Positions 1-9,263 of a DNA stretch of 64,000 nt are shown one piece after another. Source of the DNA: Gammaproteobacteria bacterium (GTDB taxonomy: Bacteria > Pseudomonadota > Gammaproteobacteria > Xanthomonadales > SZUA-36); contig JAJFLA010000049.1 of NCBI GenBank assembly GCA_021772935.1, positions 62,001-126,000 of the forward strand. The letters run 5' to 3'. A program made the translations under genes and the position numbers. The notes beneath the pieces are model-generated. The model was not told the DNA's origin. It made no database searches and saw only the letters and a program-made list of their open reading frames with translations. Position 1 is the stretch's first letter, and every line of letters begins with the position of its first letter.

Positions 1-2
1 CG

Positions 3-875
3 GTTAAACATGGCGACCTGGACGAAAGCTTGTATTTCCCCACGGTCGACATTGATGTCCACATGGGGCGTTACAACTTTCAGTGTGTGGATTGCCATCA
101 AACTAAGGATCATGTTATCGGTGGCCGTTCTATCAGCGTAAGTGTAGACAACAAGAATCAAATTGCCTGTACCGATTGTCACAACCCAAAACTGCATTCA
201 GATGAGCGTATTAATTCGCACACGGACACACTTGCCTGCCAGACCTGTCACATTCCGGAAGTGGCAGTCAAGCAAGCGACCAAGACACACTGGGATTGGT
301 CAGCAGCCGGTGATGACTCCAAAGAAGAAGATGCACATCACTATATGAAGATCAAAGGCAGTTTCGTTTATGAGAAGAACCTGAGACCCGAATACCGCTG
401 GTACAACGGCTTGACGGAACGTTACCTGGTGGGTGACAAGATCAATAACAACGGCAGCACTTTGATGAACCCTCCCAAGGGGGATATCCGTGACGCTGGT
501 GCCCGAATTTGGCCGTTCAAGATTCACCGGGCCAAACAGCCATATGATGTTGATAACGGGCATTTGATGATACCGGTCACTTCTGGACAAGGGGGTTATT
601 GGAAAAAATTTGACTGGGACCAGGCACTTCGTCTCGGTTCTGAAATTACCGGGCTTGACTACAGCGGCAATTACGATTTCGCAGCGACAGAAATGTTCTG
701 GCCACAGACACATATGGTGGCAACCAAGGACAGGGCGCTGCAGTGTCAGGCTTGTCACGCTGAGAATGGCAGAATGGATTGGCAGGCGCTGGGATATGAC
801 GGCGACCCCATCAAACAAGGCAGTCAGACGCGTAGAAGGGTTGCAGATGAGCAAACAGGTGCAGATCATGAATAA
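3..875 (+). CDS. Octaheme tetrathionate-reductase-type cytochrome c, C-terminal part
   Basis: The reading frame is open to the left edge of the window, so only the C-terminal ~290 residues are present. Four CxxCH haem-binding motifs are visible (CVDCH, CTDCH, CQTCH, CQACH), three clustered early and one near the C-terminus. Their spacing and surroundings resemble the octaheme tetrathionate reductase (OTR) family of periplasmic cytochromes. Family members reduce tetrathionate, nitrite or hydroxylamine in vitro; the physiological substrate is often unknown. The stop overlaps the next gene, a membrane-anchored multihaem cytochrome, and two sulfur transporters follow, so a role in sulfur-compound electron transfer is inferred. 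The missing N-terminus should carry a signal peptide and the remaining four haems. OTR family assignment is likely; substrate is not established. Confidence 0.82.
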   Translation, partial: VKHGDLDESLYFPTVDIDVHMGRYNFQCVDCHQTKDHVIGGRSISVSVDNKNQIACTDCHNPKLHSDERINSHTDTLACQTCHIPEVAVKQATKTHWDWSAAGDDSKEEDAHHYMKIKGSFVYEKNLRPEYRWYNGLTERYLVGDKINNNGSTLMNPPKGDIRDAGARIWPFKIHRAKQPYDVDNGHLMIPVTSGQGGYWKKFDWDQALRLGSEITGLDYSGNYDFAATEMFWPQTHMVATKDRALQCQACHAENGRMDWQALGYDGDPIKQGSQTRRRVADEQTGADHE

Positions 876-3453
876 TCAGCGCAGACACCTGACCGCTTTT
901 TTCTTGAATGGGCTCCTGATGACAGTATTCAGCACCTTATCAGTAGCTAACGGGCTGCACCCGGATGTAGCGATCATGGATGCACAAGGTAATCCTGTCG
1001 TTGAAAGTGGTTTGCCCATGTCAACGATGACCAGTTGTGGTGGGGATTGTCACGAGACGACATACATCATGTCCAACAGCGATCATGCGGATGCCGGTGC
1101 GAGCCAGTTGGGTCATGGTGAAAACACACATGGATGGCAACAGGGGCCCGGTTATTTTGGTGGCTGGGATCCAGTGGCTTACGATACCGATGGTCTGTCA
1201 GCATCCGCTGGTATGGACATAAAGGCCTGGTTGAAACGCTATGGGCCAAGACATGTCGGTGGCGGCCCTGTTGCAGGTCTTGTCGAAATGGATTGTCTGC
1301 TCTGCCATACCGATATAGATCATTCAGCGCGTGAAGCTGCACTTCGATCCGGTGATTTTGCCTGGGCAAACTCAGCTTCACTCGCCTCGCTGGGGATTCT
1401 CGTTCAGGAACAGGGTCAGTGGTTATGGGATCGTTCGAAATTCCAGGCTGGCGGTGTGCTTGACGATGGTTTGCTCGATATTCGCAAACCCCGCGATGAA
1501 AACTGTGCACAGTGCCATGGTCTGGCTGAGAACAATCTTGAGGAACCACTGACGATATCAGCGGATCAATACTCGCGCCACAATACGGATCGCACAGGGC
1601 AAATCATTTCACCGCAGAAGCTACTTAATAGTGGCTTGAATATCTCCGGAAAAGAGAGTTTGAACTATCCGTTTGATGTCCACACCGACCGCGTAGTTGG
1701 CTGTGTGAATTGTCACTATTCCCTCAATAATCCGGTGTATTTCAGGCAACGCGAAAAAAGCCGCCCATTACACCTTGATTTTGATCCGCGTCGCATGAGC
1801 AGTGCGGATTACCTGGTTCGCCCTTTACACCAATTCGCCAAGGGCCAGTCCACCTTGGGGTTGGCGGCAAGCAACACAGAAAACAGTCTGCGACGTTGTG
1901 AATCTTGTCACAATGCTGAAAAGGTACATGAGTGGCTACCCTTCAAGCAGCAACATTTCACCTCGCTGGCTTGTGAGTCCTGCCACATACCCCGGTTATT
2001 TGGTCCGGGCCTGCAAGCAGTGGACTGGACCCTGCTTGATAGTGAAGCGCAGCCGTTGAGGCACTACCGTAATGTGAAGGGCGACCCGGTGGCTGTCGAC
2101 AGTCTTATCGAAGGTTTCAGACCACTGATTTTACCCAGGGTAAACGCTGCCGGTGAATTCAGGTTGGCACCCTTTAACCTGGTGACGACCTGGTACTGGA
2201 CTGCTGGTGACCCGGCCACGCCCGTATCCAGATCGCAGCTTGAAAAAGCACTATTTACGGGCGCCGTTTATCATCCGGATCTTGTTGCTGAATTGGATGA
2301 TAACAATGATGGCCAATTGAGCGGAGAGGAACTGCGCCTGGATGACGTGACTCGTGCCAATGTGGTCAGAAACCGTCTTGAAGCAATCGGACTGACCGGT
2401 CTGCAGATAAAAAGCGATGTTACACCGTTTTCTATTAGCCATAATGTAGTCAATGGTCAAAGAGCTACCAGAGATTGTTCTTATTGTCATGACCGTGATT
2501 CCATACTGGCAGCACCTTTTTTACTTTCAGACTACTTGCCAGGCGGCCTGCTGCCACAAATTGTTTCTTATACAAACGTCAAGTTTTCTGGTGAAGTGAA
2601 AGTTGACCCGGCAGGCAGCGCAAGTTTCGTTCCCGATAGCTACAGCGCAGGGTTTGAAATCATCGGCCTGCACGCACAGCGCTGGGCAGACCTGCTGGGT
2701 TTGCTGATGTTTATGGGCGTGACACTGGGTGTTGCTGGCCACCTAACAGCTCGTTATGTTTCAGCCAGTCGTCGGGCGCCTGTCGAACGGCAATATGAGC
2801 GTGTCCACATGTATGATGCTTATGAGCGCCTATGGCATTGGTTGCAGGCCAGCGCCATCATGATATTGCTGTTCACTGGATTGGTCATACACAAGCCGCA
2901 TTTCTTCGGTATGTTTAGCTTTCCTTACATGGTGAGCGTGCATAACGTGCTTGGCTTTGTTCTGCTGATCAATGCTGCCCTGGCTTTGTTTTATAACCTC
3001 GCCAGTGGTGAGATACGTCAGTACCTACCCGAGCCTAAAGGGTTTGTCGCTCGCTCCATGGCCCAGGCCATGTACTACAGTCAGGGCATTTTTGCCGGCA
3101 AACCCCATCCGCTGCAAAAAACCAAGGACAACAAGCTTAACCCGTTGCAACAGGTTATCTATCTGGCGATCTTGAATATTCTGCTGCCAGCCCAGGTGAT
3201 CACCGGTGTCTTGATCTGGGGCTTGCAACGTTGGCCTGTTCTTGCCGCAGAGTTGGGCGGGTTGCCGGGTTTGGCATTGGTGCACACGCTGCTTGCGTGG
3301 GTATTTGCGTCTTTCATCGTTATGCATATTTATTTGACGACGACCGGTCACTCCCCAACTGCGGGCATCAAGTCCATGATTGGCGGCTGGGATAATGTAG
3401 AGAAGCACACCGGCGGTTCGCTTTCGGAAGAGCCACAAGGAGAGTCAAGATGA
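847..3453 (+). CDS. Heptahaem cytochrome c with EF-hand loop fused to cytochrome b561-like membrane domain
   Basis: About 868 residues. ATG 847 is chosen because AGAAGG lies just upstream and a signal peptide follows; ATG 868 is an alternative. The start lies inside the end of the upstream cytochrome gene. Haem motifs begin near residues 64 (CGGDCH, an unusual CX3CH), 150, 220, 286, 351, 376 and 544, the last six being CxxCH. Residues 484-495 form a canonical EF-hand loop (D1, N3, D5, G6, L8, S9, E12). From about residue 615 onward there are several membrane helices with His residues typical of b561/thiosulfate-reductase cytochrome b (WHWLQ, VHNVLGF, HTLLAW, MHIYL). It probably passes electrons between the quinone pool and the adjacent octaheme cytochrome. 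Direction of flow and substrate are not visible. The stop overlaps the next start. Confidence 0.85.
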   Translation: MSKQVQIMNNQRRHLTAFFLNGLLMTVFSTLSVANGLHPDVAIMDAQGNPVVESGLPMSTMTSCGGDCHETTYIMSNSDHADAGASQLGHGENTHGWQQGPGYFGGWDPVAYDTDGLSASAGMDIKAWLKRYGPRHVGGGPVAGLVEMDCLLCHTDIDHSAREAALRSGDFAWANSASLASLGILVQEQGQWLWDRSKFQAGGVLDDGLLDIRKPRDENCAQCHGLAENNLEEPLTISADQYSRHNTDRTGQIISPQKLLNSGLNISGKESLNYPFDVHTDRVVGCVNCHYSLNNPVYFRQREKSRPLHLDFDPRRMSSADYLVRPLHQFAKGQSTLGLAASNTENSLRRCESCHNAEKVHEWLPFKQQHFTSLACESCHIPRLFGPGLQAVDWTLLDSEAQPLRHYRNVKGDPVAVDSLIEGFRPLILPRVNAAGEFRLAPFNLVTTWYWTAGDPATPVSRSQLEKALFTGAVYHPDLVAELDDNNDGQLSGEELRLDDVTRANVVRNRLEAIGLTGLQIKSDVTPFSISHNVVNGQRATRDCSYCHDRDSILAAPFLLSDYLPGGLLPQIVSYTNVKFSGEVKVDPAGSASFVPDSYSAGFEIIGLHAQRWADLLGLLMFMGVTLGVAGHLTARYVSASRRAPVERQYERVHMYDAYERLWHWLQASAIMILLFTGLVIHKPHFFGMFSFPYMVSVHNVLGFVLLINAALALFYNLASGEIRQYLPEPKGFVARSMAQAMYYSQGIFAGKPHPLQKTKDNKLNPLQQVIYLAILNILLPAQVITGVLIWGLQRWPVLAAELGGLPGLALVHTLLAWVFASFIVMHIYLTTTGHSPTAGIKSMIGGWDNVEKHTGGSLSEEPQGESR

Positions 3454-3974
3454 GTCAACAATCAAGCGCCAGGCCCTATATGAATCCTTACCTGGCTGGC
3501 ACGGTGTTGGGGCTTGTGCTGTTCCTGGCATTTTTTATTACGGGCTCCGGTCTGGGCGCATCAGGCGGTCTGAACCGCTTGCTTGTTTATGTACAAAACC
3601 TGATCAACCCGGAGCACGTTGACCAGGTGGCCTATTTGTTGAAAATGGCCGGTGGTAATGCCAACCCCCTGGATAGCTGGATCGTGTTCCTGACCGTAGG
3701 AACGGTTTTTGGTGGGCTGATTTCCGGTTTAATGGGCAGACGGGTCAAATTCGAAACCAACAAGGGGCCTCAAATTAGTAATGGTACCCGTTGGTTTATG
3801 GCCTTTATCGGTGGAGCCTTGATGGGTTACGGTGCCCGCCTGGCCAGGGGTTGTACTTCGGGTCAGGGCCTGTCAGGTGGCGCAGGACTGTCGGTTGGCA
3901 GTTGGGCCTTCATGTTTGCGGTATTCGCGGGTGCTTATGCGCTGGCTTACTTCTTCCGTAAGTTCTGGAATTAA
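3450..3974 (+). CDS. YeeE/YedE-family sulfur transporter, first half-protein
   Basis: A 174-residue membrane protein whose ATG overlaps the stop of the cytochrome gene, preceded by AGGAG. It has about four hydrophobic helices and the family signature ARLARGCTSGQGLSGGA, with Cys135 in it. In the characterised thiosulfate transporter TsuA, conserved cysteines in such motifs line the substrate path. Here the family is split: this gene carries one Cys motif and the next carries the other, so the two products probably assemble as one transporter. Cargo is presumably thiosulfate or a related sulfur species, given the neighbouring tetrathionate-type cytochromes. Family is clear; substrate is inferred. 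Confidence 0.85.
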   Translation: MSQQSSARPYMNPYLAGTVLGLVLFLAFFITGSGLGASGGLNRLLVYVQNLINPEHVDQVAYLLKMAGGNANPLDSWIVFLTVGTVFGGLISGLMGRRVKFETNKGPQISNGTRWFMAFIGGALMGYGARLARGCTSGQGLSGGAGLSVGSWAFMFAVFAGAYALAYFFRKFWN

Positions 3975-3985
3975 GGAGGCGCATC

Positions 3986-5218
3986 ATGGCAACTTTTCCT
4001 CTTCCCCTCGCTGATTTATTGGGCCACTGGAGTTCTTACGTAGTTTACGCGCTGATTGGTATTGCCTTTGGCATGACACTTGAAAGTGCTGGTTTTGGTA
4101 ACTCAAAACTGCTGGCCGCACAATTTTACTTTAAAGATATGCGGGTTTTCAAAGTGATGTTTACGGCAATTATTGTCGCAATGACCCTGATATTCCTGTC
4201 CTCTGCGCTGGGTATATTGGACTACAACCTGATCTGGGTTCCACCCACTTACCTATGGCCCGGTATCGTCGGTGGTCTGGTTATGGGTGTCGGCTTTATC
4301 ATCGGTGGGTTTTGTCCTGGTACTTCGCTGGTAGGTCTGGCCACCGGTAAGCTTGATGCCATTATGTTTGTCTTTGGCGTTTTGTTTGGTATTTACCTGT
4401 TTGGTGAAAGCGTCAGTGCTTACGCCGTATTCTTCGATAGCTCCTACATGGGTCGATTTACATTACCGGAACTGTTTAATGCCAGTTACGGCACCGTGGT
4501 ATTCATCATTGTAGTCGCCGCACTTGCGCTTTTTGTGGTATCGGAAAAGGTTGAAGCCAAGGTCAATAACAGACCGCAACAGAAGTTGCCAGCCTGGAGT
4601 AAACCGGCAGCAGGCGCGTTGATTGTATTGGCAATTGTTGCCCTTGTGATTGGTCAGCCCAGCAACGAGGATCGCTGGCAGGCGATAGCAGGTGAAAGCC
4701 AGGCCAAACTGGATCAGCGCGAAGTGCAAATTGCGCCTGCTGAGTTGTTGAAGTACATGAATGATTCAAAAATCAAGATCATGCCACTGGATGTCCGTGA
4801 GGAGCGCTACTTCAATCAATTTCACCTGCGGGGCGCGCTGAATGTACCACTACGCAGTGTTCAGGAAAAAGCTGAGGAACTGCAGTTTGAACTCGCCAAT
4901 ACCGTTTTTGTCACGATGAGTAATGATGAAGTCGGGGCCACAGAGGCCTGGAAAATTCTGAAGGCTGAGAGTCTGCCAAATATTTACGTTCTTGAAGGCG
5001 GGATCAATGCCTGGTTGGAAACCTATGCGGCGGACAGTTTCGCTGAGCAGGATCGGATTTCCGGGCGGCAACCTGATCAGTTGGCTTACAAGTTCAAGGC
5101 AGCGACCGGTTCCCGCCACCCGGCGGCAGAACCCAACCCGAACTTTCTGGACTTAAAGTTTGAGCCCAAGGTGATTCTGGAATTAAAACGTGCGCCTGTC
5201 AGCGGTGGCTGTGGCTGA
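3986..5218 (+). CDS. YeeE/YedE transporter half fused to a Cys-less rhodanese-like domain with C-terminal GGCG tail
   Basis: A 410-residue fusion, 11 bases after the previous gene, with GGAGG before the start. Residues 1-190 are a YeeE/YedE membrane domain with the second Cys motif (GGFCPGTSLVGLATG, Cys110). A further helix lies at about 207-224. Residues about 247-347 have the rhodanese fold signature (LDVREERYF, LRGALNVPL, NIYVLEGGINAW). The active-site loop reads VFVTMSNDEVG, so Met311 stands where the catalytic Cys should be. The only cysteine outside the transporter is in the final residues SGGCG. SoxY carries sulfur on a Cys in a C-terminal GGCGG tail, so this end may be a sulfur-carrying arm; that is inference. 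The rhodanese part would be periplasmic if the topology is as drawn. Confidence 0.83.
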   Translation: MATFPLPLADLLGHWSSYVVYALIGIAFGMTLESAGFGNSKLLAAQFYFKDMRVFKVMFTAIIVAMTLIFLSSALGILDYNLIWVPPTYLWPGIVGGLVMGVGFIIGGFCPGTSLVGLATGKLDAIMFVFGVLFGIYLFGESVSAYAVFFDSSYMGRFTLPELFNASYGTVVFIIVVAALALFVVSEKVEAKVNNRPQQKLPAWSKPAAGALIVLAIVALVIGQPSNEDRWQAIAGESQAKLDQREVQIAPAELLKYMNDSKIKIMPLDVREERYFNQFHLRGALNVPLRSVQEKAEELQFELANTVFVTMSNDEVGATEAWKILKAESLPNIYVLEGGINAWLETYAADSFAEQDRISGRQPDQLAYKFKAATGSRHPAAEPNPNFLDLKFEPKVILELKRAPVSGGCG

Positions 5219-5247
5219 AGCTTTGACTCCGACCCCATTTCCTCCCT

Positions 5248-5868
5248 TTACTCCAGCCCTATTTCTTGCGAATCCATTTCTTCCAGCTGGGCTTGTGTAT
5301 CCAGATCAAAGGCGGCATTTTTGACCAGTACTGGAGTGAGTTGATCAGAATAGGTTTTAAGCAAACTGCGTGCGCCCTGGTCGCCCTTCAGCTGCGATAA
5401 TTGACTGAAATACTTTGATGGGAAAATCACCGGTGGCATGTAATGTCCCTCAGCTTGTGCGACCACGATACGCTGCGGGTCAGATCGCCATGTTTCTGCC
5501 AACCTATGTAGGTCTTTTGCCCGTATGCGCCATTGATCGCAGAGAAGAATCAGCAGGCCGGTTGATTTCGGGTTGACCCCGGCGGCACCCAGCGCGATGG
5601 AGCCACCCATGCCTGTGGCCCAGTGAGGGTTATGTAGGTAACGAACTGAGGCTTGTTGAACCGCATCCATTACAGCCTTTGAGTCGGCACCCGTGACCAC
5701 GATAATTTCTCTGGGCTGGATTGATTGTGCGCTGACCACTGCATTTTGGAGCAGTGATTTTCCCTTGTACTTCACCAGTTGTTTAGCTTGTCCCAGGCGC
5801 TCACTGGCACCTGCAGCGGGAATCAGGACACTAAGTTCGGCACGCTTCATACATCCGCTCTCAGCCAC
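5248..5868 (-). CDS. MocA-like molybdenum cofactor nucleotidyltransferase
   Basis: A 206-residue MobA-like NTP transferase. The N-terminal nucleotide-binding signature LIPAAGASERLGQAKQLVKY and later LLCDQW motif fit MocA, which attaches CMP to molybdopterin to give the cytosine dinucleotide form used by xanthine-dehydrogenase-family enzymes. Its start overlaps the end of xdhC, and the molybdenum hydroxylase structural genes lie just upstream in the same direction. That supports a maturation role. A general MobA-like sugar nucleotidyltransferase is the alternative, but context argues against it. Confidence 0.85.
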   Translation of the reverse strand: MAESGCMKRAELSVLIPAAGASERLGQAKQLVKYKGKSLLQNAVVSAQSIQPREIIVVTGADSKAVMDAVQQASVRYLHNPHWATGMGGSIALGAAGVNPKSTGLLILLCDQWRIRAKDLHRLAETWRSDPQRIVVAQAEGHYMPPVIFPSKYFSQLSQLKGDQGARSLLKTYSDQLTPVLVKNAAFDLDTQAQLEEMDSQEIGLE

Positions 5869-6949
5869 CTGATTGGGTTAGCATGCTGCCATCACGCCGA
5901 TTTAAAAAGGCATGGATTTCAGCGATGATCGCCAGGGCAATGGACTCGGGCATCTCAGCACCGATATCCAGACCAGCCGGTCCGTGCACGTGGACACCTT
6001 TTGCGCCTATCTCGTCAAGCAGGCGATCTCGTCGTGCACGCGGACCTAACAACCCGATATATGAAACGGTAGCTTCAACGACCTGTGACAGGTATGAGCG
6101 ATCATGCCCAAGATGGTGGGTCATCAGCACCGCTGCATCGATGTGATCCAATTGAATATGTTTGCTAAGTTCATCCGGTTGCAGCACCCGGATTTCACAG
6201 CTGTTTGGAAACCGGTCTGTACGGGCGAATCCAGGTCGGTGGTCGACGATGGTGCAGCGCCAACCCATTTCAACCGCCAGCCGGGCAACGGGCAGGGCAT
6301 CATGGCCTGCGCCGCAGATCAGGATTGCGGGTGGTGGCATGATGGGGATTAGCAACAGGTCTATATTGCCTTGGCTGGTATCGATGGTGTCCTGCCAATA
6401 ACGTCGGGACATATCATGTCCTTCGGAAAACAATGATCCTTCAGGTGAGTGCATACTACTCATCAAGCTCAGATCACCGTTGCTGAATTCAGCACCACAA
6501 TGCAGGGCGTAGTTACCGGCTGAATAGTTGGGGTCACCGCTTGCTGTGATGAGGCTTAACAGACCGTTTTTATTAGCCTTCCAGGCTTGATCCAGTGTTT
6601 CGAAAAAGCCGAATCCCGTGTTGCCTTCCAGCCGCTGCAACATCAGGTGAATGACACCATCACAGCCCAGACCAAGCCCCCAGGCAAAGTCATCACCCTG
6701 GCTCATGTCATAACAGACGTTGCGGGTCTTTCCATCCGCAAATACCTCTTTGGCATGCGAGGCAAGGTCGGCTTCAAGACAGCCACCTGAGATGAGGCCA
6801 TGATAGCTACTGTCATGGGTGATTAACATCATGGCGCCGGGTTTGCGGTATGTAGAGCCTGCCGTGGCAATGACCGTACCCAATACCAGCGCATCATCGG
6901 TTTGATGTGTGCGATAAAACTCCAATAATGCCGTTAGCCCCAGATGCAT
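5861..6949 (-). CDS. XdhC/CoxI-family molybdenum hydroxylase maturation protein
   Basis: A 362-residue protein with the N-terminal XdhC/CoxI domain (GTVIATAGSTYRKPGAMML, SGGCLEADL) and the C-terminal XdhC Rossmann domain (ILICGAGHDALPVARLA, GLLGPRARRDRLL). XdhC proteins bind and sulfurate molybdenum cofactor and deliver it to xanthine-dehydrogenase-type enzymes. It sits between the hydroxylase genes and mocA, overlapping mocA by 8 bases, in one minus-strand operon. No obvious anomaly in length or motifs. Confidence 0.9.
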   Translation of the reverse strand: MHLGLTALLEFYRTHQTDDALVLGTVIATAGSTYRKPGAMMLITHDSSYHGLISGGCLEADLASHAKEVFADGKTRNVCYDMSQGDDFAWGLGLGCDGVIHLMLQRLEGNTGFGFFETLDQAWKANKNGLLSLITASGDPNYSAGNYALHCGAEFSNGDLSLMSSMHSPEGSLFSEGHDMSRRYWQDTIDTSQGNIDLLLIPIMPPPAILICGAGHDALPVARLAVEMGWRCTIVDHRPGFARTDRFPNSCEIRVLQPDELSKHIQLDHIDAAVLMTHHLGHDRSYLSQVVEATVSYIGLLGPRARRDRLLDEIGAKGVHVHGPAGLDIGAEMPESIALAIIAEIHAFLNRRDGSMLTQSGG

Positions 6950-6991
6950 GGTTTCAGCCTACCAACATGTGTGGCTGAATTCTACTGGCAT

Positions 6992-9262
6992 TCAGGCTGT
7001 CATTTTTTTCCGTAGCTGATCCTTAACAGGCAGCCTGCGAATACGGATTCCCGTTGCATTGAAAATAGCATTGGTCAGGGCTGGCGCCGCTGATGGAATA
7101 CCGATTTCTCCGACCCCCGTCGGGGTATCGTCATAATTCATAACGTGGGCTTCAAACCGAGCCGGAACCCGGGAGATTTTCAGCAAAGGATAGTCATTAA
7201 AGTTATTTTGCATGACCTGGCCGTCACGCAATGTTATTTCGAGACCAAGCGCGGTACTGATGCCGTCTATGGTTGAGCCTTGTAGTTGGGCTTCAACGGC
7301 ATTCGGGTTGACCGCAAAACCACAATCAATGGCCGCTACGATGCGTTCTATACTCAACTCACCGGCGGGGGTTACAGACACTTCGATGGCATGGGCGGCA
7401 TAGCCGCCGAAGGTGAAGTGCGCGGCAATACCAACGCCACGGCCTTTTTCCCTTGCTGCAGCATAATCAATTCGTTTGGCGACAAACTTTAACAGCCTTG
7501 AAAGACGGCCTGGTGTCATCACGGGGCCACCGTGACCACTGTATGCCTGTTGCTCAACCCGGCCAAGCAGGTTCAGTCTCAAGGCCAGTGGGTCCTGACC
7601 AGTTTCATGGGCAATTTCATCGAGGAAGCTCTGGATCACAAAGGCGTTGGCCGTGTGTGCTGGTGCCCGCCATGAGCCTCGTGGCATTCCAATGTCGTTA
7701 TGAAAATACTCGAGTCGGTAGTTCTCCACCATCGCCTGTGGAAAATCATCAGGGTACAGTTCAGCCTGCCACAAGTCTTCGGTCTTTACTCCGGCACGAC
7801 GGTAATGTTTACTGGCGCTTGCAAGTCTTTGACTCCACGCCACAGGTAAATCATTTTTATCCAGCCCGGCCACTAACTCATGGGTCCCACCAGGGCGATA
7901 GAAATCATTTTTGATATCGTCTTCACGGGTCCATTGCAACTTGATGGGCCAACCGGTTTTTTGAGAAATGATACAAGCCTCGGCGACGTAATCATTGCTT
8001 AACCTACGTCCGAAGCCACCACCGACGCGGGACATTTCTACCTTGATATGTTCCCGTTCCAGACCAGTGACCGCAGCAGCAGCACGTGAGGCCCCGCTGG
8101 GCATCTGTGTTGGAGCAATAACATGGGCTTTGTTTTTTTGCACCCAGGCATAACAATTCTGGGGTTCCAGTGGTGCATGCGATACAAATGGAATTTCATA
8201 ATGGTGACGGATCACCCGGGCGGCGGTTTTCAATGTGGCCGGAAAATCCCCTTGATCATGCACAATTTGCCCTTGACCAGACATCATTTTGTGGTTCTGT
8301 TGCCAGAATTTTTCACTACTATCTTTGTGATTGGGGCTTCCCTTCCATTCCACCTTTAGTGCTTCACGGCCTTTTAAGGCCGCCCAGGTGGATGTTGCGA
8401 CGACGGCAACGCCATGGGCGAGTATGACGTAAGGGGCACCAACTGCCGGACCTTCGATGGAAAAAACATCCAGCACGCCTTTAACGGTTCTGGTTACCGT
8501 ATCGTCAAAGCTTGCCACGCTGCCGTTGATTACCGGTGATCGGGAAATTACGGCATAACGCATATCCGGTGTTCGGGTGTCGATACCGTATTGCGACTTA
8601 CCGGTGATGATATCGATGACTTCCTTATTGTGTTGCGGTTTGCCAACGATGCGGTAGTCAGCCATGGCCTTGAGTGTGGGCGCCTCAGGCGTGGGCAGTG
8701 CGGAAGCCAGCTTGACCAGTTCGCCATAACTGGCTTGTTTGCCAGCTGACGCGCATATCACCTGGCCGGGTGCGGTGCTGCACTGCTGCAAAGGCACATT
8801 CCACAGCTGTGCGGCAGCTTGCATTAGCATCAGGCGAGCCGTTGCCCCAATTTCGCGCATGAAGGTCCAGTTGTCGGTCAACCCGGTGCTACCACCCACA
8901 CCCTGACCACCGTATTTCCAGGTATAGCCATCCATTGTTTTGAGCAGACCCAAAGGCATGGATTCAATCCTCACCTTAAGCCATTCAACGTCCAGTTCTT
9001 CCGCTACCAGCATGGGTAGGGTAGTACGTAAGCCCTGGCCAATTTCGGGCTGGTTATTGCCAATGATGACATCACCATTTTCAAGGATGTTGATGAAAAA
9101 CCCGAGACGGGATGATCCGGTGTTGCTGCTTTGTGGTCCGGCTGGACTGATGATCGGCACGCCCAACAAAAAGCTACCCGAAATTGTGGCGCCGGCGATC
9201 AATAGTTTACGACGGGACCGATCCACCTCAGGCTCTGCGGTTGTGTGTTGGTTCTTGCTCAT
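6992..9262 (-). CDS. Molybdopterin-binding large subunit of an IorB/aldehyde-oxidase-type hydroxylase
   Basis: About 756 residues when started at ATG 9262, directly after the small-subunit stop; a longer frame to 9331 would overlap that gene and is rejected. The N-terminus has a twin-arginine motif (SRRKLLIAG) followed by a hydrophobic stretch, so the folded holoenzyme is probably exported by Tat. Molybdopterin-binding signatures include VGGGFGRR near the middle and GVGEIGIPSAAPALTNAI near the C-terminus, which holds the likely catalytic Glu. The single-chain architecture and Tat signal match isoquinoline 1-oxidoreductase/aldehyde dehydrogenase (IorB-like) enzymes. The substrate could be an aldehyde or an N-heterocycle and cannot be decided here. 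Confidence 0.88.
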   Translation of the reverse strand: MSKNQHTTAEPEVDRSRRKLLIAGATISGSFLLGVPIISPAGPQSSNTGSSRLGFFINILENGDVIIGNNQPEIGQGLRTTLPMLVAEELDVEWLKVRIESMPLGLLKTMDGYTWKYGGQGVGGSTGLTDNWTFMREIGATARLMLMQAAAQLWNVPLQQCSTAPGQVICASAGKQASYGELVKLASALPTPEAPTLKAMADYRIVGKPQHNKEVIDIITGKSQYGIDTRTPDMRYAVISRSPVINGSVASFDDTVTRTVKGVLDVFSIEGPAVGAPYVILAHGVAVVATSTWAALKGREALKVEWKGSPNHKDSSEKFWQQNHKMMSGQGQIVHDQGDFPATLKTAARVIRHHYEIPFVSHAPLEPQNCYAWVQKNKAHVIAPTQMPSGASRAAAAVTGLEREHIKVEMSRVGGGFGRRLSNDYVAEACIISQKTGWPIKLQWTREDDIKNDFYRPGGTHELVAGLDKNDLPVAWSQRLASASKHYRRAGVKTEDLWQAELYPDDFPQAMVENYRLEYFHNDIGMPRGSWRAPAHTANAFVIQSFLDEIAHETGQDPLALRLNLLGRVEQQAYSGHGGPVMTPGRLSRLLKFVAKRIDYAAAREKGRGVGIAAHFTFGGYAAHAIEVSVTPAGELSIERIVAAIDCGFAVNPNAVEAQLQGSTIDGISTALGLEITLRDGQVMQNNFNDYPLLKISRVPARFEAHVMNYDDTPTGVGEIGIPSAAPALTNAIFNATGIRIRRLPVKDQLRKKMTA

Positions 9263-9263
9263 C

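Noticed and set aside
300-869. 189-codon minus-strand frame opposite the octaheme cytochrome
   Set aside because: It runs antisense to a gene with clear haem motifs and shows no recognisable domain.
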